The notes: generated by a model from the sequence alone, not told the origin. 64,000 nt of DNA from Acanthosepion esculentum (GCA_964036315.1 OZ038479.1:61685393-61749392), one strand, 5' to 3'. Shown: positions 1 to 11,996, counted from the first letter of the stretch. Numbers and translations: made by a program.

Positions 1-216
1 CATGTTCAATCGTGGATACCATTTCTGACCTTATCTCTCTGGTTAGGACCCGGGAGGAAATGAGTATGCAACAGAAATCAAAGATAATAACAACAATAAT
101 AACATTAATAATTCACATAATAAAAAGTGGTGAAGACGTGAACATATATGAACATTTCATTTCTATTGCAATTTCTTTATTTCTCTCTTTCATTCCAGTC
201 GATGTTTTTTATTATA

Positions 217-260
217 CAGTGCTGTTCAATAAAAGTGACTCACCTGATTTTTTTTTTACT
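217..260 (+). repeat. Left terminal inverted repeat of the Tc1-like element
   Basis: It starts CAGTGCTGTTCAATAAAAG and ends in a T-run plus ACT. It matches the reverse complement of 1125-1168 with one substitution near position 12. Confidence 0.9.
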
Positions 261-546
261 TAAAACTTTTTTCGCCTATTGTTTTTGGGGTCAAACTAAT
301 TTTTAATCTTACTAATATAAAAACCCCTTCCAGACCACCTAGTAAAAAAGTTTACTCACCCTAAGGTATTCTATTGATAATTATAATTTTGGATATAAAT
401 GAGATTTAGGGGAAAAAACTGTGTGCAAAAAAAGTGACTCACTTATTTCCGGCAACTAGTAATCAATAGAAACATAACCGAACAGCTTTAAATAAAGAAT
501 AATAGGGGTATAATTTATTTATAATAAGTAATATAGTTCGAAATAT

Positions 547-1118
547 TTAATAATCTATGGGTCCTCCTTTATTTTGAATAACCTTATCAACCCTTTTTGG
601 CATTGACTTGATTAGGTTCTGGCAAATCTCATCTCCAAGCATTGAATTCCATTCGGATATGAAATTCACAATCAAATCCTCTTCGTTGCTTTCTCGAGAG
701 CCTGTACTTTATAATGCTCCATAAGGTTTCTATGGGGTTGAAGTCAGAAGATTGGGGCGGCCATGTCATAACACTCACCTGCTTCTCATCAAAGTATTCC
801 TTCATCAATTTTGATTTGTGACAGGGAGCATTATCCTGCATAAAAATGAGCTTGGTGGGGTCGATTTGCACCCTTTCAGCAGAAGGGAGCAGACAAGACT
901 CTAAAATTCTCTTGTACTGCTCGTTCCTGAGGGTCTTTTCAATAGGTTTTAAGAAACCAGCTCCATGAAAAGAAAAGCATCTCCAGAACATTATACTGAA
1001 CGGATGCTTGACAGTACTTACTGCTAAATTCAAAGAGCTTTCAAAGCTTCTTCTTCTTCGGATTTTTAGATCGCTTATCCTTTGAATTTAGCTCAACTTT
1101 CATTTCATCGGAGAAGAG
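547..1118 (-). pseudogene. Broken Tc1-family DD34E transposase (catalytic domain only)
   Basis: In Tc1/mariner transposition the DDE domain cuts and joins the element ends. Read right to left on the minus strand, the parts are: FSDE with the first acidic residue (codon at 1107-1109); an in-frame stop and frameshift near 1035-1045; then an open stretch 1033-629 with MFWRCFSFHGAG, FMQDNAPCH (second D) and SSDFNPIETLW (third residue E, 34 residues after the second D). A further frameshift follows near KYRL. The last frame then reads through NFISEW, SMPKRVDKVI and KGGPIDY to a stop at 547-549, which is the usual Tc1 C-terminus. The N-terminal paired-like helix-turn-helix half is absent. All three catalytic residues are preserved, but no single frame spans them. 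Confidence 0.9.
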
Positions 1119-1124
1119 AACATT

Positions 1125-1168
1125 TAGTAAAAAAAAATCAGGTGAGTCACTTTTATCGAACAGCACTG
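1125..1168 (-). repeat. Right terminal inverted repeat of the Tc1-like element
   Basis: This is the mirror of 217-260 and ends AACAGCACTG immediately before TA at 1169-1170. Confidence 0.9.
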
Positions 1169-1170
1169 TA

Positions 1171-2604
1171 TTTCTGAAGATAAACTTTTGAAAACTCTTG
1201 TTATATTAATCAATTTATTCTCTCATGTCGACAACTTATTGTATGGTTGTCCAATCCTGTCACCGGTGGAATACAAATGATCCACGTGATAAGATTAAAA
1301 CTTATATCCATTAAAAGATATGTAAGTAACAGTAAGCTACATGTGAAAAATAGTATGAACATTATGCTGAAACCGTCATAGAAAGCCACGCGGCCACTAC
1401 TCATTGGGAGTTTGTTATTCATACTGACAGATATATGAAACCTAAAAGAAGAGATAATGATTAAAGACTACAAAGAAAAAAAAAATTCTCGTAGATATGT
1501 CGATGCCATGAGCTAGAAATATATCGTTTAAAGAATATTACAAAATAAATATAAATATATTTTGAAATCGGAAAATTGTGCCACCTTTAAACTACTGTTA
1601 TACTTATATATTACTTGGATCCATTTTATTATACAATATTTTTATTGTATAATAAAATGGCTCCAATTATATAATAAAATACTATAAACAAGAACATTAA
1701 CAGAACTACTGGACGTTTCTGTTTATAAATATTTAAAATAATTGCAATGTGTGGAACTCGTCATCACCTCGAGAGAGTATTAAAGAATATCAATGTAAAG
1801 AAAACACTGTACATGTTAAATATCACTTATCATCAGAATTTGTACAAACAGAAAGCTTATATTTCTTGCATTACCCTAAACCCCGGGTAATGTAAGGGAT
1901 TGTAGTAAACGGAAAGCAAAATATGATGAAGATGATAATAATAATAATGATAATAATGTAAAAGTAAATTGATTGAAACAAAAAATGTAAGTTGTATCCT
2001 TGGTGATTAAACATTTTAGTCACATCATTGACTACACAAAGAATACCATCATCAAGCGGCAATCCTGCAAAAGAGAATTTACTTCCTAACAAATATCTGC
2101 ATTTTGGTCATTTAAAAAGATGGCTATTGGATTGAATTTAGAATTACAAGAACAAATAAAAGAGAAAAGAAAATCAGCCAAGTGAAGAAAAACAGCATTG
2201 AATGAAACAAATATCTTATGACTTTGCAGTCGACAGCGTAGTCTCTAAAAGTAAAAAAAGATAAGTAATTTCTCTTCTGTTGTTCCCGCTTCGACGTGAC
2301 GCTAGTTTATCGTCCTAACTACAAAATGCCATTTTACTTTCGCGTTATTTTCACGACTTAGCTTATTTCTTTCTATCAGCTTTGACCTCGAGCAAAGCAG
2401 AAACGTATTGATTTTTCTGTTGCTCAAGTTTCTTCTTGTACGAATATGTATATTGCTCGGAGTAAATGCAAAAATTGAGCTGGGTCACCTGCTTTTAAAA
2501 ACTGTCGGCTCTATTTACGTATGAACTATTTGTTCCCGCCCTTCATAATCATCAGATCAAAATATAATGCTCAGGATCTTGACCGTTTCGGCTAAAATAC
2601 CACC
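1171..2604. other. A+T-rich DNA without a recognised gene
   Basis: Nothing coding is recognised. It contains a hairpin at 1615-1666 (separate entry), a short ATA/ATG-repeat stretch around 1930-1960, and a minus-strand frame at 1210-1422 with one hydrophobic segment and no recognisable family. Confidence 0.5.
1615..1666. repeat. Near-perfect hairpin, 24-bp arms
   Basis: Arms 1615-1638 and 1643-1666 are inverted copies (TTGGA(T/G)CCATTTTATTATACAATA, shown here as one pattern) with one mismatch and a TTTT loop. It may be the tip of a small foldback element; no target duplication is obvious. Confidence 0.8.
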
Positions 2605-2614
2605 ACTACTACTG

Positions 2615-2666
<52 letters not shown>
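2605..2666. repeat. (CTA)n trinucleotide microsatellite
   Basis: About 20 units of CTA/ACT with one G interruption near 2615. Confidence 0.98.
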
Positions 2667-4834
2667 AATCGTTGTACATTAATGTTTGATAGTGTTTACA
2701 GTTTACAGATAAAAATACAAAAATGGATAAAACGTATATTTCAGAAAAAATAGAGTGGAATCAAAAAGGTGTAACATTTTTTTTTAAAGTTACATTCATC
2801 ACAATGAGTGCATATTTGAAGGAATGCATTTCTCAGATGTTTGGGACCCGGTTACGTCGTCTGTTAATGGAACCCAGAAGCTGAACATATAAATGAAGGG
2901 ATATCCTGAATTTCCTCTCTTTGTCTCTCTATTTCTTCTCTCTTTATCGCGGCCAATTTCATCAAATAATGTAATAAAATGTTTGCTTTGCTCGTGTATG
3001 AAAAAATCTGGCGCTTCTTAGAATGACAATGTTAATATTTTATCAAAAAAGGATTGTTAGGAATTATTTTCACTTCCACCCAGTGCAAGGTTCGAGGACC
3101 ACTCAAGGTAGAGGATGGTAATGAGATGCGTGATATAAATCGATGATGAGGAAAAGAAAGATAACGACAAGTAAAGAGAAAGAACCCAGTCGAGAGTCTT
3201 TTCCAAAAGTGTAAGTTCTTGGGAAAAAATCTGTCTGACTGAAACTTTGTTATTATATTTGAAATACAGAGGGAACGAGTGTGATTCGATTTCGTGGAAG
3301 TCGGTGTCCTAGGTGTAAAGTTCAGAAGAGATGAATCTAAGGAATGGAGCGCTTCTGAATATTTGCTACAAAACTCGCAATAGGGCAGCGGCAGGCTTTC
3401 AAAGTTCTTTCGGAAAGAAGTTGCAAAGTTGAAAATTAGTCTTCACTCACAAAACTGCGTATACGATTTTTAACTCTGTCTTGACTGGAAAGTGAAGAGT
3501 GAACAGACCCAGATCCGATAAAGCAGCGATATTCCTTTTCGGTCTTATCTGACTCTTGAAAAGATAGAAGAGTATACAAGAATAAAAATGAACCTGTTTA
3601 TTTTATGAAAATTGATTCTATCAAATTCGTACGTATTTTTATCTTAAATATGAAAACTGAAAGGAAAAAGATATCAATACTAGAAGAAAAGAATAAGAAA
3701 TAAAATATGTTATTTCTTAAATTTTCTTTCTCGGTTCCTCATTTGCTTCCCTTTCTATTATGGGAAAAATACACGCTATTTAAATGTCACTGATTTGTGT
3801 TCTGACCTTCACTTTTAGCGACAATCACAGAATAAATGCGTTTCTTTGTAACTCTTTACTGTTTTTATAAAAGGAAACCGAAGACACCCTGACGTCTGCA
3901 GCTGCTGTTAATACGGTATGTTTTGATTATTCGGGTTTTGTTTGATCAAGAAGTCCTTCGTGGGTGAGAGGTCAAGGCACGTCAGATCTAATGACGGTTT
4001 CCCCTGGGGGATACAGAATCGAATATTCAGGCCGGTAGATGGAAATAATTAAATAACATATTCAATAAATAAATAAAAACAGAGCATCTACTCATATATA
4101 TAGTATCCATTAAAAATAACGTTTAAACAAATAAATTAAATATGTGTGTATGTGTATGTGTGCGCGCGCGTGTGTGTGTGTGTATGTTAGTTTTCACAAA
4201 ACGAATGTTGTTATGAATATTCTGATCTCAATCATTAGCAACATTAACAAAGTGGGAGGAAAGTAAACTACCAATCAGAAGGCAGGAGACCTTTGAAATC
4301 CAACAAGATAGACGGACAGTCCGACGCCATCATATGATAAGACGATTCTCCCTGATGTGGTCATCCTAATGTGCCATTCGTATATGCTTTATGTGGGAAG
4401 AGCAGATGAAATTGCTGAAGGTCATGACATCTCACGCATACAATAAATTAAGAAGATGAGCACAGGTCACCAGTTGTTAGGAGAAAAAGAAGCTTGATTT
4501 CCCCACTTATTTTTCTGGTTGAAAATGTTCTTAGCAGCTATAATAACCAAATGCTTATATAAGGAGACCGTTATCTTTAACAATGAAGTCCAGAGTTCCT
4601 GAGTTATGGTTGATGTGGTAAAGGGCAGGGAAAAAGGTATCAACATGGTGGAATTTTTAGCGTTCACACATGACAGTAATTTCGTCAAGGTGAAGATATA
4701 ATGAGAGCTTGACTGTTTGAAAGTGAACAGCGATTTTTTCTTCAATGCGATAAAAATGATTGACTGAAGGCAACTAAGAATGTTCTGACTTTACAATATC
4801 TTAAACATAATTTTATTAGGAGTATTTTTTAAAT
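2667..4834. other. No gene recognised
   Basis: The section 3080-3560 is purine-rich and less A+T-rich but has no long frame. Around 4005-4035 a segment resembles a tRNA B box plus the tail ATTCAGGCCGGTA, which recurs on the minus strand near 61020-61035, so it may be a SINE scrap. Confidence 0.4.
4142..4185. repeat. (GT)n/(GC)n microsatellite
   Basis: Imperfect TG repeat with a GCGCGCG core. Confidence 0.95.
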
Positions 4835-4960
4835 GCCATGTCCCTTCAGGACGTAAGCAACCATAGCTATGCCTTTTCTTTAGTAACTGTGAATTGCCAT
4901 GACTTCTTGGGAATCATAGTGAAGTGGTTTCCCATTGACTAATCAGGGTACCACCACAGA
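4835..4960 (-). mobile_element. Fragment of a tRNA-derived SINE family (tail half)
   Basis: The blocks CATGTCCCTTCAGGACGTA and TCTTGGGAATCATAGTG align in order with 23876-23975, the tail half of a more complete SINE copy at 23876-24186. The tRNA-like head is absent here. Confidence 0.65.
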
Positions 4961-5157
4961 TTCGCGATAAAACTTAAAATCAATTTTTAAAAATGAAAAT
5001 TATTTCTTGAAGTTTTTATTTTATTTTTAATTTCAGGTTAAGAGATTCTTTCCAATAAATAAAATACTTTTACCTATTTTAAAACTAATTTAAGTTTGAC
5101 TGGAAGATTTTTTTTTAGTGTTGTGGCTTAAAAAATTAAGTAATAAGGTAACAGATG

Positions 5158-5159
<2 letters not shown>

Positions 5160-5224
<65 letters not shown>
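5160..5224. repeat. (TA)n microsatellite
   Basis: About 32 TA units running into CACACA. It directly precedes the transposase remnant at 5352-5973. Confidence 0.98.
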
Positions 5225-5230
<6 letters not shown>

Positions 5231-5351
5231 GTGAGATAGGTAAGTTGTCGCCATTTTAGATTTCTATGTTGCGCATTGTTTGTTTCTGATTTTGTGGCCT
5301 GCACAATATAGTAGGTTCAGTTGGGCACCGTCTGTGAAAAAAAAGTGCACC

Positions 5352-5973
5352 ATGACGCAATTCACCTCGCGAGAAATTTGAAAACGACATGCTGCACTGC
5401 TTGGTATTCGCGCCGGAAGTGTTCCATTAGGCACACATTTCAGGGTGTTTGGATGTCAGTGTTTGAGTAGAGTACAGAGGATTCAGAAAGCGTTGGATGA
5501 TATATCCAGTCAACATCCGGGTGTTTGGAATGATCACTAGAGATGGTGACGTTATGATTCCATTCATCTTCTCATAGGGCCTCTGACTTAACACGGACGC
5601 CTACACCAAGTGCCTTGGGGTGGTAGTGCAGTCCTGGGTCAAGAGGGTGTCTGCTGGAAGAGACACTGTGTCTGGCAACAGAACTCTGCGCCATGCCAAA
5701 CAAGCAACCTTCCAAGTCAGTTGTGGCTGTCAAACAATTTCTGCAACCCCCCCTACATCGTGCCACCTAACTCCCCAGACAACAACATCATTGATTATTG
5801 TGTGGGGGGCGCAGTTGAGCAACAAAACTTCTTGTAAGACCAAAGAAGAACTGAAAGTAATGATTATGGCAGCATTCGGCAATTTAAACAAGGAGATCGT
5901 CCATAAGAGTTGCAGGAGATTCCGTAGTCGTCTTGAGGCCGTAGTTGAAGCCACTGGTGATTTTATTGAATAA
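5352..5973 (+). pseudogene. Decayed Tc1/mariner-superfamily transposase (third catalytic residue Asp)
   Basis: An ATG at 5352 opens a frame (MTQFTSREI) that stops at once. Downstream pieces in shifted frames read as a transposase: an RIQKALDDI segment like the end of the helix-turn-helix region; then QQNSAPCQTS, where the family has QQDSAPCHTS, so the second catalytic Asp is now Asn; then PPNSPDNNIIDY, where the third catalytic position is Asp. A frameshift in the VWG box moves to the frame with TKEELKVMIMAAFGNLNKE and FRSRLEAVVEATGDFIE, ending at the TAA at 5971-5973. The length, about 620 bp against roughly 1 kb for intact members, implies an internal deletion. The Asp third residue places it nearer the mariner-type branches than Tc1. 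No terminal inverted repeats were found. Confidence 0.75.
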
Positions 5974-6099
5974 ATTTAATTTTATTGAATCAATTCTTTA
6001 GTATTTCAAAATACTTTTGTGTAATTTTGATAAATATATCTGTTAAGATGAGTGTTATTTTCATTTTTGCGTAATTTAGATGACATTTATCCATCGCAC

Positions 6100-6103
<4 letters not shown>

Positions 6104-6187
<84 letters not shown>
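6104..6187. repeat. (TA)n microsatellite
   Basis: About 42 TA units. The Tyr-Ile frames on both strands come from this array. Confidence 0.98.
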
Positions 6188-6189
<2 letters not shown>

Positions 6190-6195
6190 CTGAAA

Positions 6196-6390
6196 ACAAA
6201 AAATTCTAAAATCATTTCATTCATTTGTGAATAAGTCCTGAGAGTCTAATATTTTTTTTTCTTTGACGCATGAAAAACAAGATTGTGCTAGAAAAGATTA
6301 AAAATTTATTTAAATAATAAAAAAATCCTGTGGTCTTTCCTATTAATAATAACAAAGATTTTGACGCTAAAATTTAGTTGTTTTTTTTTT
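6196..6390 (+). repeat. Dispersed repeat, copy 1 (second copy at 20160-20440)
   Basis: Shared blocks in the same order include CATTCATTTGTGAATAAGTC, GACGCATGAAAAACAAGAT and GGTCTTTCCTATTAATAATA. The copy at 20160 is longer because of extra internal sequence. No coding capacity is visible. Confidence 0.75.
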
Positions 6391-6439
6391 CAAGTTTGGG
6401 GTATTTTTTCATCATGATTTGACTTCTTTTTTTTTTTTA

Positions 6440-6640
6440 ATGAATTAGTGGAGGTACCTAGAGTAATCCTTCTAAACTGGCTGTCACGCAAAGTAAAGAG
6501 AGTTAAGTCTACCATGCTATTTAACCCACAGTAGAGGGGAGAATAAATGAATTCATGCCTTCAGCCTTTAGGAGAAAACGAATACAGTAGATTAGGTGAA
6601 ATTTGAACACGATTCGCCGAATTACCTTTCATCACCAATA
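6440..6640 (-). mobile_element. Fragment of the tRNA-derived SINE family seen at 23876-24186
   Basis: The order of AAGTCTACCATGCTATTTA, AATTCATGCCTTCAGCC and AGTAGATTAGGTGAAATTTG matches 24010-24130. Similarity fades before the tRNA head. Confidence 0.55.
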
Positions 6641-8480
6641 AACTTTAGACGACAAAAACATCCCATTACTAGCATAATACCAGTTAAAAATGATGGGATT
6701 ATTTATGTAAGAATCCTCCCTTATGCTGCTGTACTCTGCATTGAATGAAAGTATTATTATCCGCCCCCTCATCCTTGGATCAGAATGTAATATCTATGCG
6801 ATCTGTGATAAATGTTTCAGTTCCACCGATAAGGCCTGTCTTTTATTCCATTTCCCGATTTCCAAATAATTTATTGCTCATCCGGATAATAACTGCAGAT
6901 AAGGTCTCCAAAGTTAATGTTTTTGTTCTGTTTTGGTTCAAGTACATTCGACCATCAAACTCATTATCGGGAACTAAATATTTATTCGTCTTTAAGAGAG
7001 TTTTTCGTTACATCCTGGCATTTTTCGAGCACGTTACATTTCAAATCTTAAGGCAGTTTCATCCAATAGTACAATTTGTTACGTAACCAAAACATCAACC
7101 TGAAAACTCGAGTCATGTTCTTAAATTGCCTCATTCCTATGGATGTCATGCCAGATATATCTAAACTGTCAGCTGTATACAACGGTTTCCTATGATCAAT
7201 GGCGAAAAAAAGTCTTTGAGCAAGTAGGGCCTGTGGGGCTTGGCAAAGATTATCCGTCTTTGATCATTGTGGACAAGTGCTACTGACAAAGAGTTGTACC
7301 AAATAACAGAAGCTACTATGTAGTTTCCGTTTTAGGTGTTGCTGTTGTTGGTAGTCGCAAAAGCAGCAACAACTAACTCGAAGAGAAAATAATGACATAA
7401 TCAAAATAACATTCCATGCCACTTCAAATAGAATGTTAGGAAGTAAACCCCTATTAATACTGGAAAGAGCGATAACAGCTATTGGACTTGAGAAATCTAT
7501 TTTCCCCCAAAATTGTTTTAAGAGAAAGCTTTTGTAACATTCAACGGAAAGCACTACTGGCAGCTCTGTCAATGAATGCCAAATGTTTCCTTGTAGGGAA
7601 ACGGCTAATATTACCGTTACTATATAAGTGACGGCATGCGTAAAACAATTTGGCAACAATGGAAACGACTTTATAAATATTTTGTACTATTATAAATATT
7701 TGTACACATTCTAGTACACAAATACTGTCTCCTGTGGTGAAAAATATTGTTTCTCTTGTAGGTGACATTATCTACAATATTTGATGTTTTTTTGCTTGTT
7801 TGTTATGCGACATGTGCATAAACTTGCTGCACTATTTTTCGGTAAAAGTCAAGTTAAAGTACTAGAGAGTGCTGTGCTTGTGTGGCCAACAATATATATA
7901 TATAATTATATAATATAATTAATGTGCACACAACAATCATCACTATTAATAAATAATTGAATAAATAAATCTCATTCTTTTTGTGCGGCCTCGTTCTCAA
8001 TAGCCGTTACACATAACGGTAGATAATTTCAAGCGTCCAGCTTCCCAAAGAATACCAGGATGCAAACAAAGGAATTCTAACTACCACACAGACACCATAT
8101 TGAAATGACTGTGAAAGTCGAAAGTACTTGAACAAAAATAACAAAAGTTTATCCGCAAATTCGAGCGCAATACTCAACCTCTTATCCGAAAAATATAATA
8201 AAAAATTATACAATTTTTTTAGTAGATAATTAATTTGATTTTTTATTTGTTCGGGTTAATTGGGGTAGTCTATTTCTTTATGATATTTCTAAGTGAAGAT
8301 TCATCTTGTTTACATTTAACGTGCATTTGGCTTTTGTAGAAAATATTTATGTTATTTTTGACTGTGTGTTCACTATCGTTATTATTTACTTTGCAAAGAA
8401 ATAGTCTAATTTGGTGGTCGATTTAAAGAAGCCATTGTCTGTTTTTGCATCGTTGAGTCCTTTAAGGAAAAGTAGACGAG
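6641..8480. other. No gene recognised
   Basis: Open frames at 6745-7086 (+) and 7264-7659 (-) have no recognisable domain. About 40 bp near 7435-7480 (AAAGAGCGATAACAG) recurs near 13460-13500, suggesting a shared repeat scrap. Confidence 0.4.
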
Positions 8481-8489
8481 AGGATGAAG

Positions 8490-8897
8490 TACTACAAAAA
8501 ATTTAAAATTGCTCACCTTATTCTAAAAAATAACAACACCCCAGCAAAATCAAAATGAAAAAGAATGAAACTTCATTTATGAGTTGAAAATGCTCCTTAA
8601 GAAACTGTTTCCTGATCAAAACGAACTCATAAATAATTACATCTGTCATGTCTAGCGAGACGACTTACGTTGCACCTATCCGACCACAGCTCCATTAGAA
8701 CCCATTTAAAGACACACACAAACTTACCAGACTCCATCTGAAACATACTAGTAGAAAATACTAACATAATAACCTCATTCACATGTAAAAAAAGATAAAA
8801 AATAATGGAAGCCTTAAAAAGAAAAAAGAAAAAGGCAACACTCAACAATATTAACTACGAACACGGCCACAATGTTCTAACTGTGTTCGGAAAATAA
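8490..8897 (+). pseudogene. Penelope-like element, GIY-YIG end, decayed copy
   Basis: Pieces in shifted frames match the remnant at 15263-15751 along its length: YYKKFKIAHLILKNNNTP, then ARRLTLHLSDHSSIRTHLK, then NILVENTNII, KIMEAL and NNINYEHGHNVLTVF, ending at TAA 8895-8897. Internal stops and frameshifts are present, and the YIG part is lost. It represents the C-terminal endonuclease region of a PLE, which normally nicks target DNA during retrotransposition. The downstream hammerhead-like motif (8965-9006), a decayed copy of the ORF-start peptide, and the (TA)n array from 9160 complete the same arrangement as at 15263-16099. Confidence 0.8.
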
Positions 8898-8964
8898 AAC
8901 ATCCCTATAGCTCTAAAAACATACACACAACCCATACATCCAATTAAAAAGCAAAAATAAAATC

Positions 8965-9006
8965 ATCCTTGATAATGGCTAAAAGTATAGTCGAAAGCGC
9001 TCGGAA
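8965..9006 (+). ncRNA. Hammerhead-ribozyme-like motif A (decayed)
   Basis: The order is ATCC, a core-like TTGATAAT, stem II GGCT/AGTC with an 8-nt loop, GAA, self-complementary AGCGCT as stem III, then C. The core differs from CTGATGA at several positions, so activity is doubtful. It lies in the PLE 3' repeat, and hammerheads are known in PLE repeats. Confidence 0.35.
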
Positions 9007-9157
9007 TTACAGAACATTTGGACAGTTTCCACACACTCTGTGTGCCAAAAAGAAAACACTTGATCGAGCACAAGAAAATTAAATAAATGCTTAATCGCAG
9101 TACCTTGTCTGTCGTCTTAACTGAAACATGTATAAATGAAGGTTTGCTGCCTAAATG

Positions 9158-9159
<2 letters not shown>

Positions 9160-9223
<64 letters not shown>
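9160..9223. repeat. (TA)n microsatellite at the end of a PLE copy
   Basis: It follows directly after a decayed CINEGLLPKCN-like reading, as in the copies at 16025 and 39835. Confidence 0.98.
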
Positions 9224-9225
<2 letters not shown>

Positions 9226-9426
9226 AATGCCTTTAAAGATTTAAGATATCTTTATAATATCCTTGCCTCATTATCACTCTTTAATAGTCTTCTTCTTTTC
9301 ATTTTTGGTCAAGCTAATATTTGTTGATACTCAAAATTATGTCCACCGATATTTTAAAAAAATAAAGTATAAAATTTTAGATACAAATTTGAACAGAATT
9401 AATCACTGTAACTTCTACTAAAAATC

Positions 9427-9663
9427 ATGGTCAACAGACAAAAATCATCCATTTCGCATTGGAAAAACTTAACCTATACAAATCATATTGAAGGCAAGAG
9501 GGAGAGGGGAAGGCAGCGAGCCACCTACCTGACGAGCCTGTGCGAATGGATGGCGGAAAACGACGCGGGAGATTTAGCAAAGGGAGGGCCACAAGGGATA
9601 GGAAGTTTTGGAAATCCATGACCTCCATTGTCCTGAAGAGACGCGGCACAGAGAAGAAGAGAA
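9427..9663 (+). pseudogene. LINE ORF2 C-terminal fragment
   Basis: One frame gives HIEGKRERGRQRATYLTSLC followed by EWMAEND. After a frameshift, RATRDRKFWKSMTSIVLK follows. The same C-terminal signature appears at 26600-26787 at the end of the longer reverse transcriptase remnant, so this is a 5'-truncated member of that non-LTR family. Truncation from the 5' side is typical of target-primed reverse transcription. Confidence 0.85.
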
Positions 9664-9729
9664 ATACAATAGCCTGCATTTTCAGCAGTTTGTTTCCACA
9701 TAGACGCACAAGATTGTGTCTGTAACTAA

Positions 9730-11940
9730 TACCGAAAAAAGCCCTAAGTTCTAAGCTCTAAACAAGGTTGAGTGCACACTAAAATATATTAATCTATGGA
9801 CATATGTTTGTATAAATTTATAGTTCTATATATGTATGCAAGATTTATTTTAAGTAAATTTGAAGCAAGGTGACTAGGTTTTTTAAATAGTGAACGCCCA
9901 CTTACAAACGAATGTGCAATTGTTAGTTTGTCACATCTGTAATACATGAACGATTTTGCGTTCTAGGCATCTTTAGTTGGGACGTAAATAATTCTCGGTC
10001 ACGTCGCCTTGTTTTTTCATGAAAATGATGATGATTGTTTTTTCAGAAAATGATGATGATAAAATATGAATATTTTACAAGAACAATCTTTAGTCCAGCT
10101 GGTACATTAAACATATAAAATCTATCTCAACGAGGCGTCAGCGAAGTCAGGCTTTTAGTTGCGAGACATTCACAGATAGCTCAGTAGTTCGTGAAACTGA
10201 AGTTTGATGTGCAAAGATTCACCAAGCGCACTCTAGTTAATGAAGGAAAATTATACTGCAGCTGATACGACAGATGAGCTGGAGCTTTGGTTAAGGTACC
10301 TTTGATTCCAGCCATTAATGCCAGCCATACTGTTAATGGGTTATAGGTAGAAGCCGGTAATTAATACCGGATTTGTATTTTTATTGCTAACATCGGATTT
10401 TACGGTGGGCACTAATGGGTTAGCATATGGATACAGGAAGACATGCAGTTGGTTGAGAAATAAAGAAAAATATGTAAGTTTAAGGAAACTGACAGATGCA
10501 GGTTTTAAAAACAAAGTTTCCAAGAAATTATGAACTATTTTGGTGTGGGGGAGGATTTGTCAATCCCTGTTGAGTTTGTAAAGCCTGGGAGAAGAGGAGC
10601 GTCGTCATTCACCTCGTCATAAAATCTGCTTGTCTCTACTCGCTGTCAGCGACCTAACATAGATCTCGTTTTTATGCTATTTCATATTTATACAATTTAT
10701 GTTAGCCTCTTAAAGGGCCATTCCGTGCGTCGTCGTGTCACACGCCGCTAGTTTATGAGGCTATCTTGTACGTCGAAATGAATATGTGTTAGGAAGTGAG
10801 CTGAAATATTTTTTTACTTAACTGTAATAGAAACGATAAAATCCGTACCTCCTTGGAGCCAGTAATTCATGTAATGAACGTTCAGATTATCGAATCACAT
10901 AGTGAAACCGGCGAAGTCCAGTCATATAAGTTTCTCTTCTCTTAGTATCAGATTTCTTCATTATCATTACAAAATAATTAAATAACAACGTTAAAATAGT
11001 TTGCTTTCACACATTTTTATGAACCCTCACCCTTAAAAACAAAAACAAAACAAAAAAAAAACAGAAAAATAAACTGTACATTTACAAAAATATAATTTTG
11101 TATCATAAAATAATTTATTGAATAATGTTGGAATTTTCTAAATTCCAAATTGCATTAAATCATAGATTAGTTTTGTAAACGAAGATTTTAAAATGATTCC
11201 AGGTCCCTTGCAGGCCCGTTGATAACTGATGTGGCCCACCGTCGTTGCAGAAGAAAGTCTGATATCCAGATTGGTGGGGAGAATGGGTTTTTCTTCAGTT
11301 CTAGCTCTAGTTTTATTGACAGAGAAAAGACTTTAAAACAACTTATTAATAGCCACTGTTGCTCACTAGCAATGATTAATTTAATAGATGTGGAACCTTT
11401 TTAAAGTTTGTGTGTGTGTGTGCGTGCGTGCGTGTGTGTGTAAAGAGAAAATTTAGAGTATTGAGTCCATTAAATATTTGTGTCTATAGGAGTTTACAGA
11501 AAATATAATAGTTTATTTTGTTCTATTACTATTTTTATTTCAGCAATTACTATCAACAAAAAAGTGTGTATATTTTCATTGTCTTAACAATTAAGATTAT
11601 TTTAATGGAGACAAGAGACGTGGGTATTTAGATGACTAAACTATTATTTTTTCTTGTTTCCATTTAATGATGAAAATGAACTTTGCAAAATAAATTCTTT
11701 GACTATGCATTGAATTGAAGAAAGAATTTGTTGTTCACTAGGATGACAGTGATGAGAGAAAAAAATGAGTGGCATAGCTTGCGTATGTTTTTAAATGACT
11801 TGCATATGGTCGCACTCACTCGTTTCTCAGTACCAGTATGATGTTCCTTTGCATATCTGAGCATTAACACGGAAATTTACTAACGATTGGCAATCAGAAT
11901 TCGATAGCAGTCATAACTGTTCTATTTCGTGCTACACACA
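9730..11940. other. No gene recognised
   Basis: It contains a short imperfect duplication of AAAATGATGATGAT near 10020-10065 and a G+C-richer stretch near 10540-10760 with no recognisable frame. Confidence 0.4.
11407..11441. repeat. (GT)n microsatellite with GC interruptions
   Basis: TG repeat interrupted by GCG units. Confidence 0.95.
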
Positions 11941-11944
11941 CAAC

Positions 11945-11947
<3 letters not shown>

Positions 11948-11995
<48 letters not shown>
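11948..11995. repeat. (TA)n microsatellite
   Basis: About 24 TA units. Confidence 0.98.

Positions 11996-11996
<1 letters not shown>

Larger units (their letters stand above)
217..1168 (-). mobile_element. Deleted Tc1-like DNA transposon, 952 bp, with TIRs and TA target duplication
   Basis: The two ends are inverted copies of each other: CAGTGCTGTTC(A/G)ATAAAAG and onward, about 44 bp per arm with one mismatch. Each end is flanked by TA (215-216 and 1169-1170), the target duplication of Tc1/mariner elements. The AAAAGTGACTCAC core of the terminal repeat recurs inside at 430-442, and a weaker copy lies at 345-360. These look like internal transposase-binding repeats. The interior holds a broken transposase on the minus strand. 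The element is shorter than a usual full Tc1 element because the 5' part of the transposase gene, which encodes the DNA-binding domain, is missing next to the right terminal repeat. It cannot be autonomous. The close match of the terminal repeats suggests fairly recent mobilisation by a transposase made elsewhere (inference). Confidence 0.9.

Noticed and set aside
5225..6103. Terminal inverted repeats for the transposase remnant at 5352-5973
   Set aside because: ACAGTGAGATAGGTAAG on the left has no convincing inverted partner on the right.
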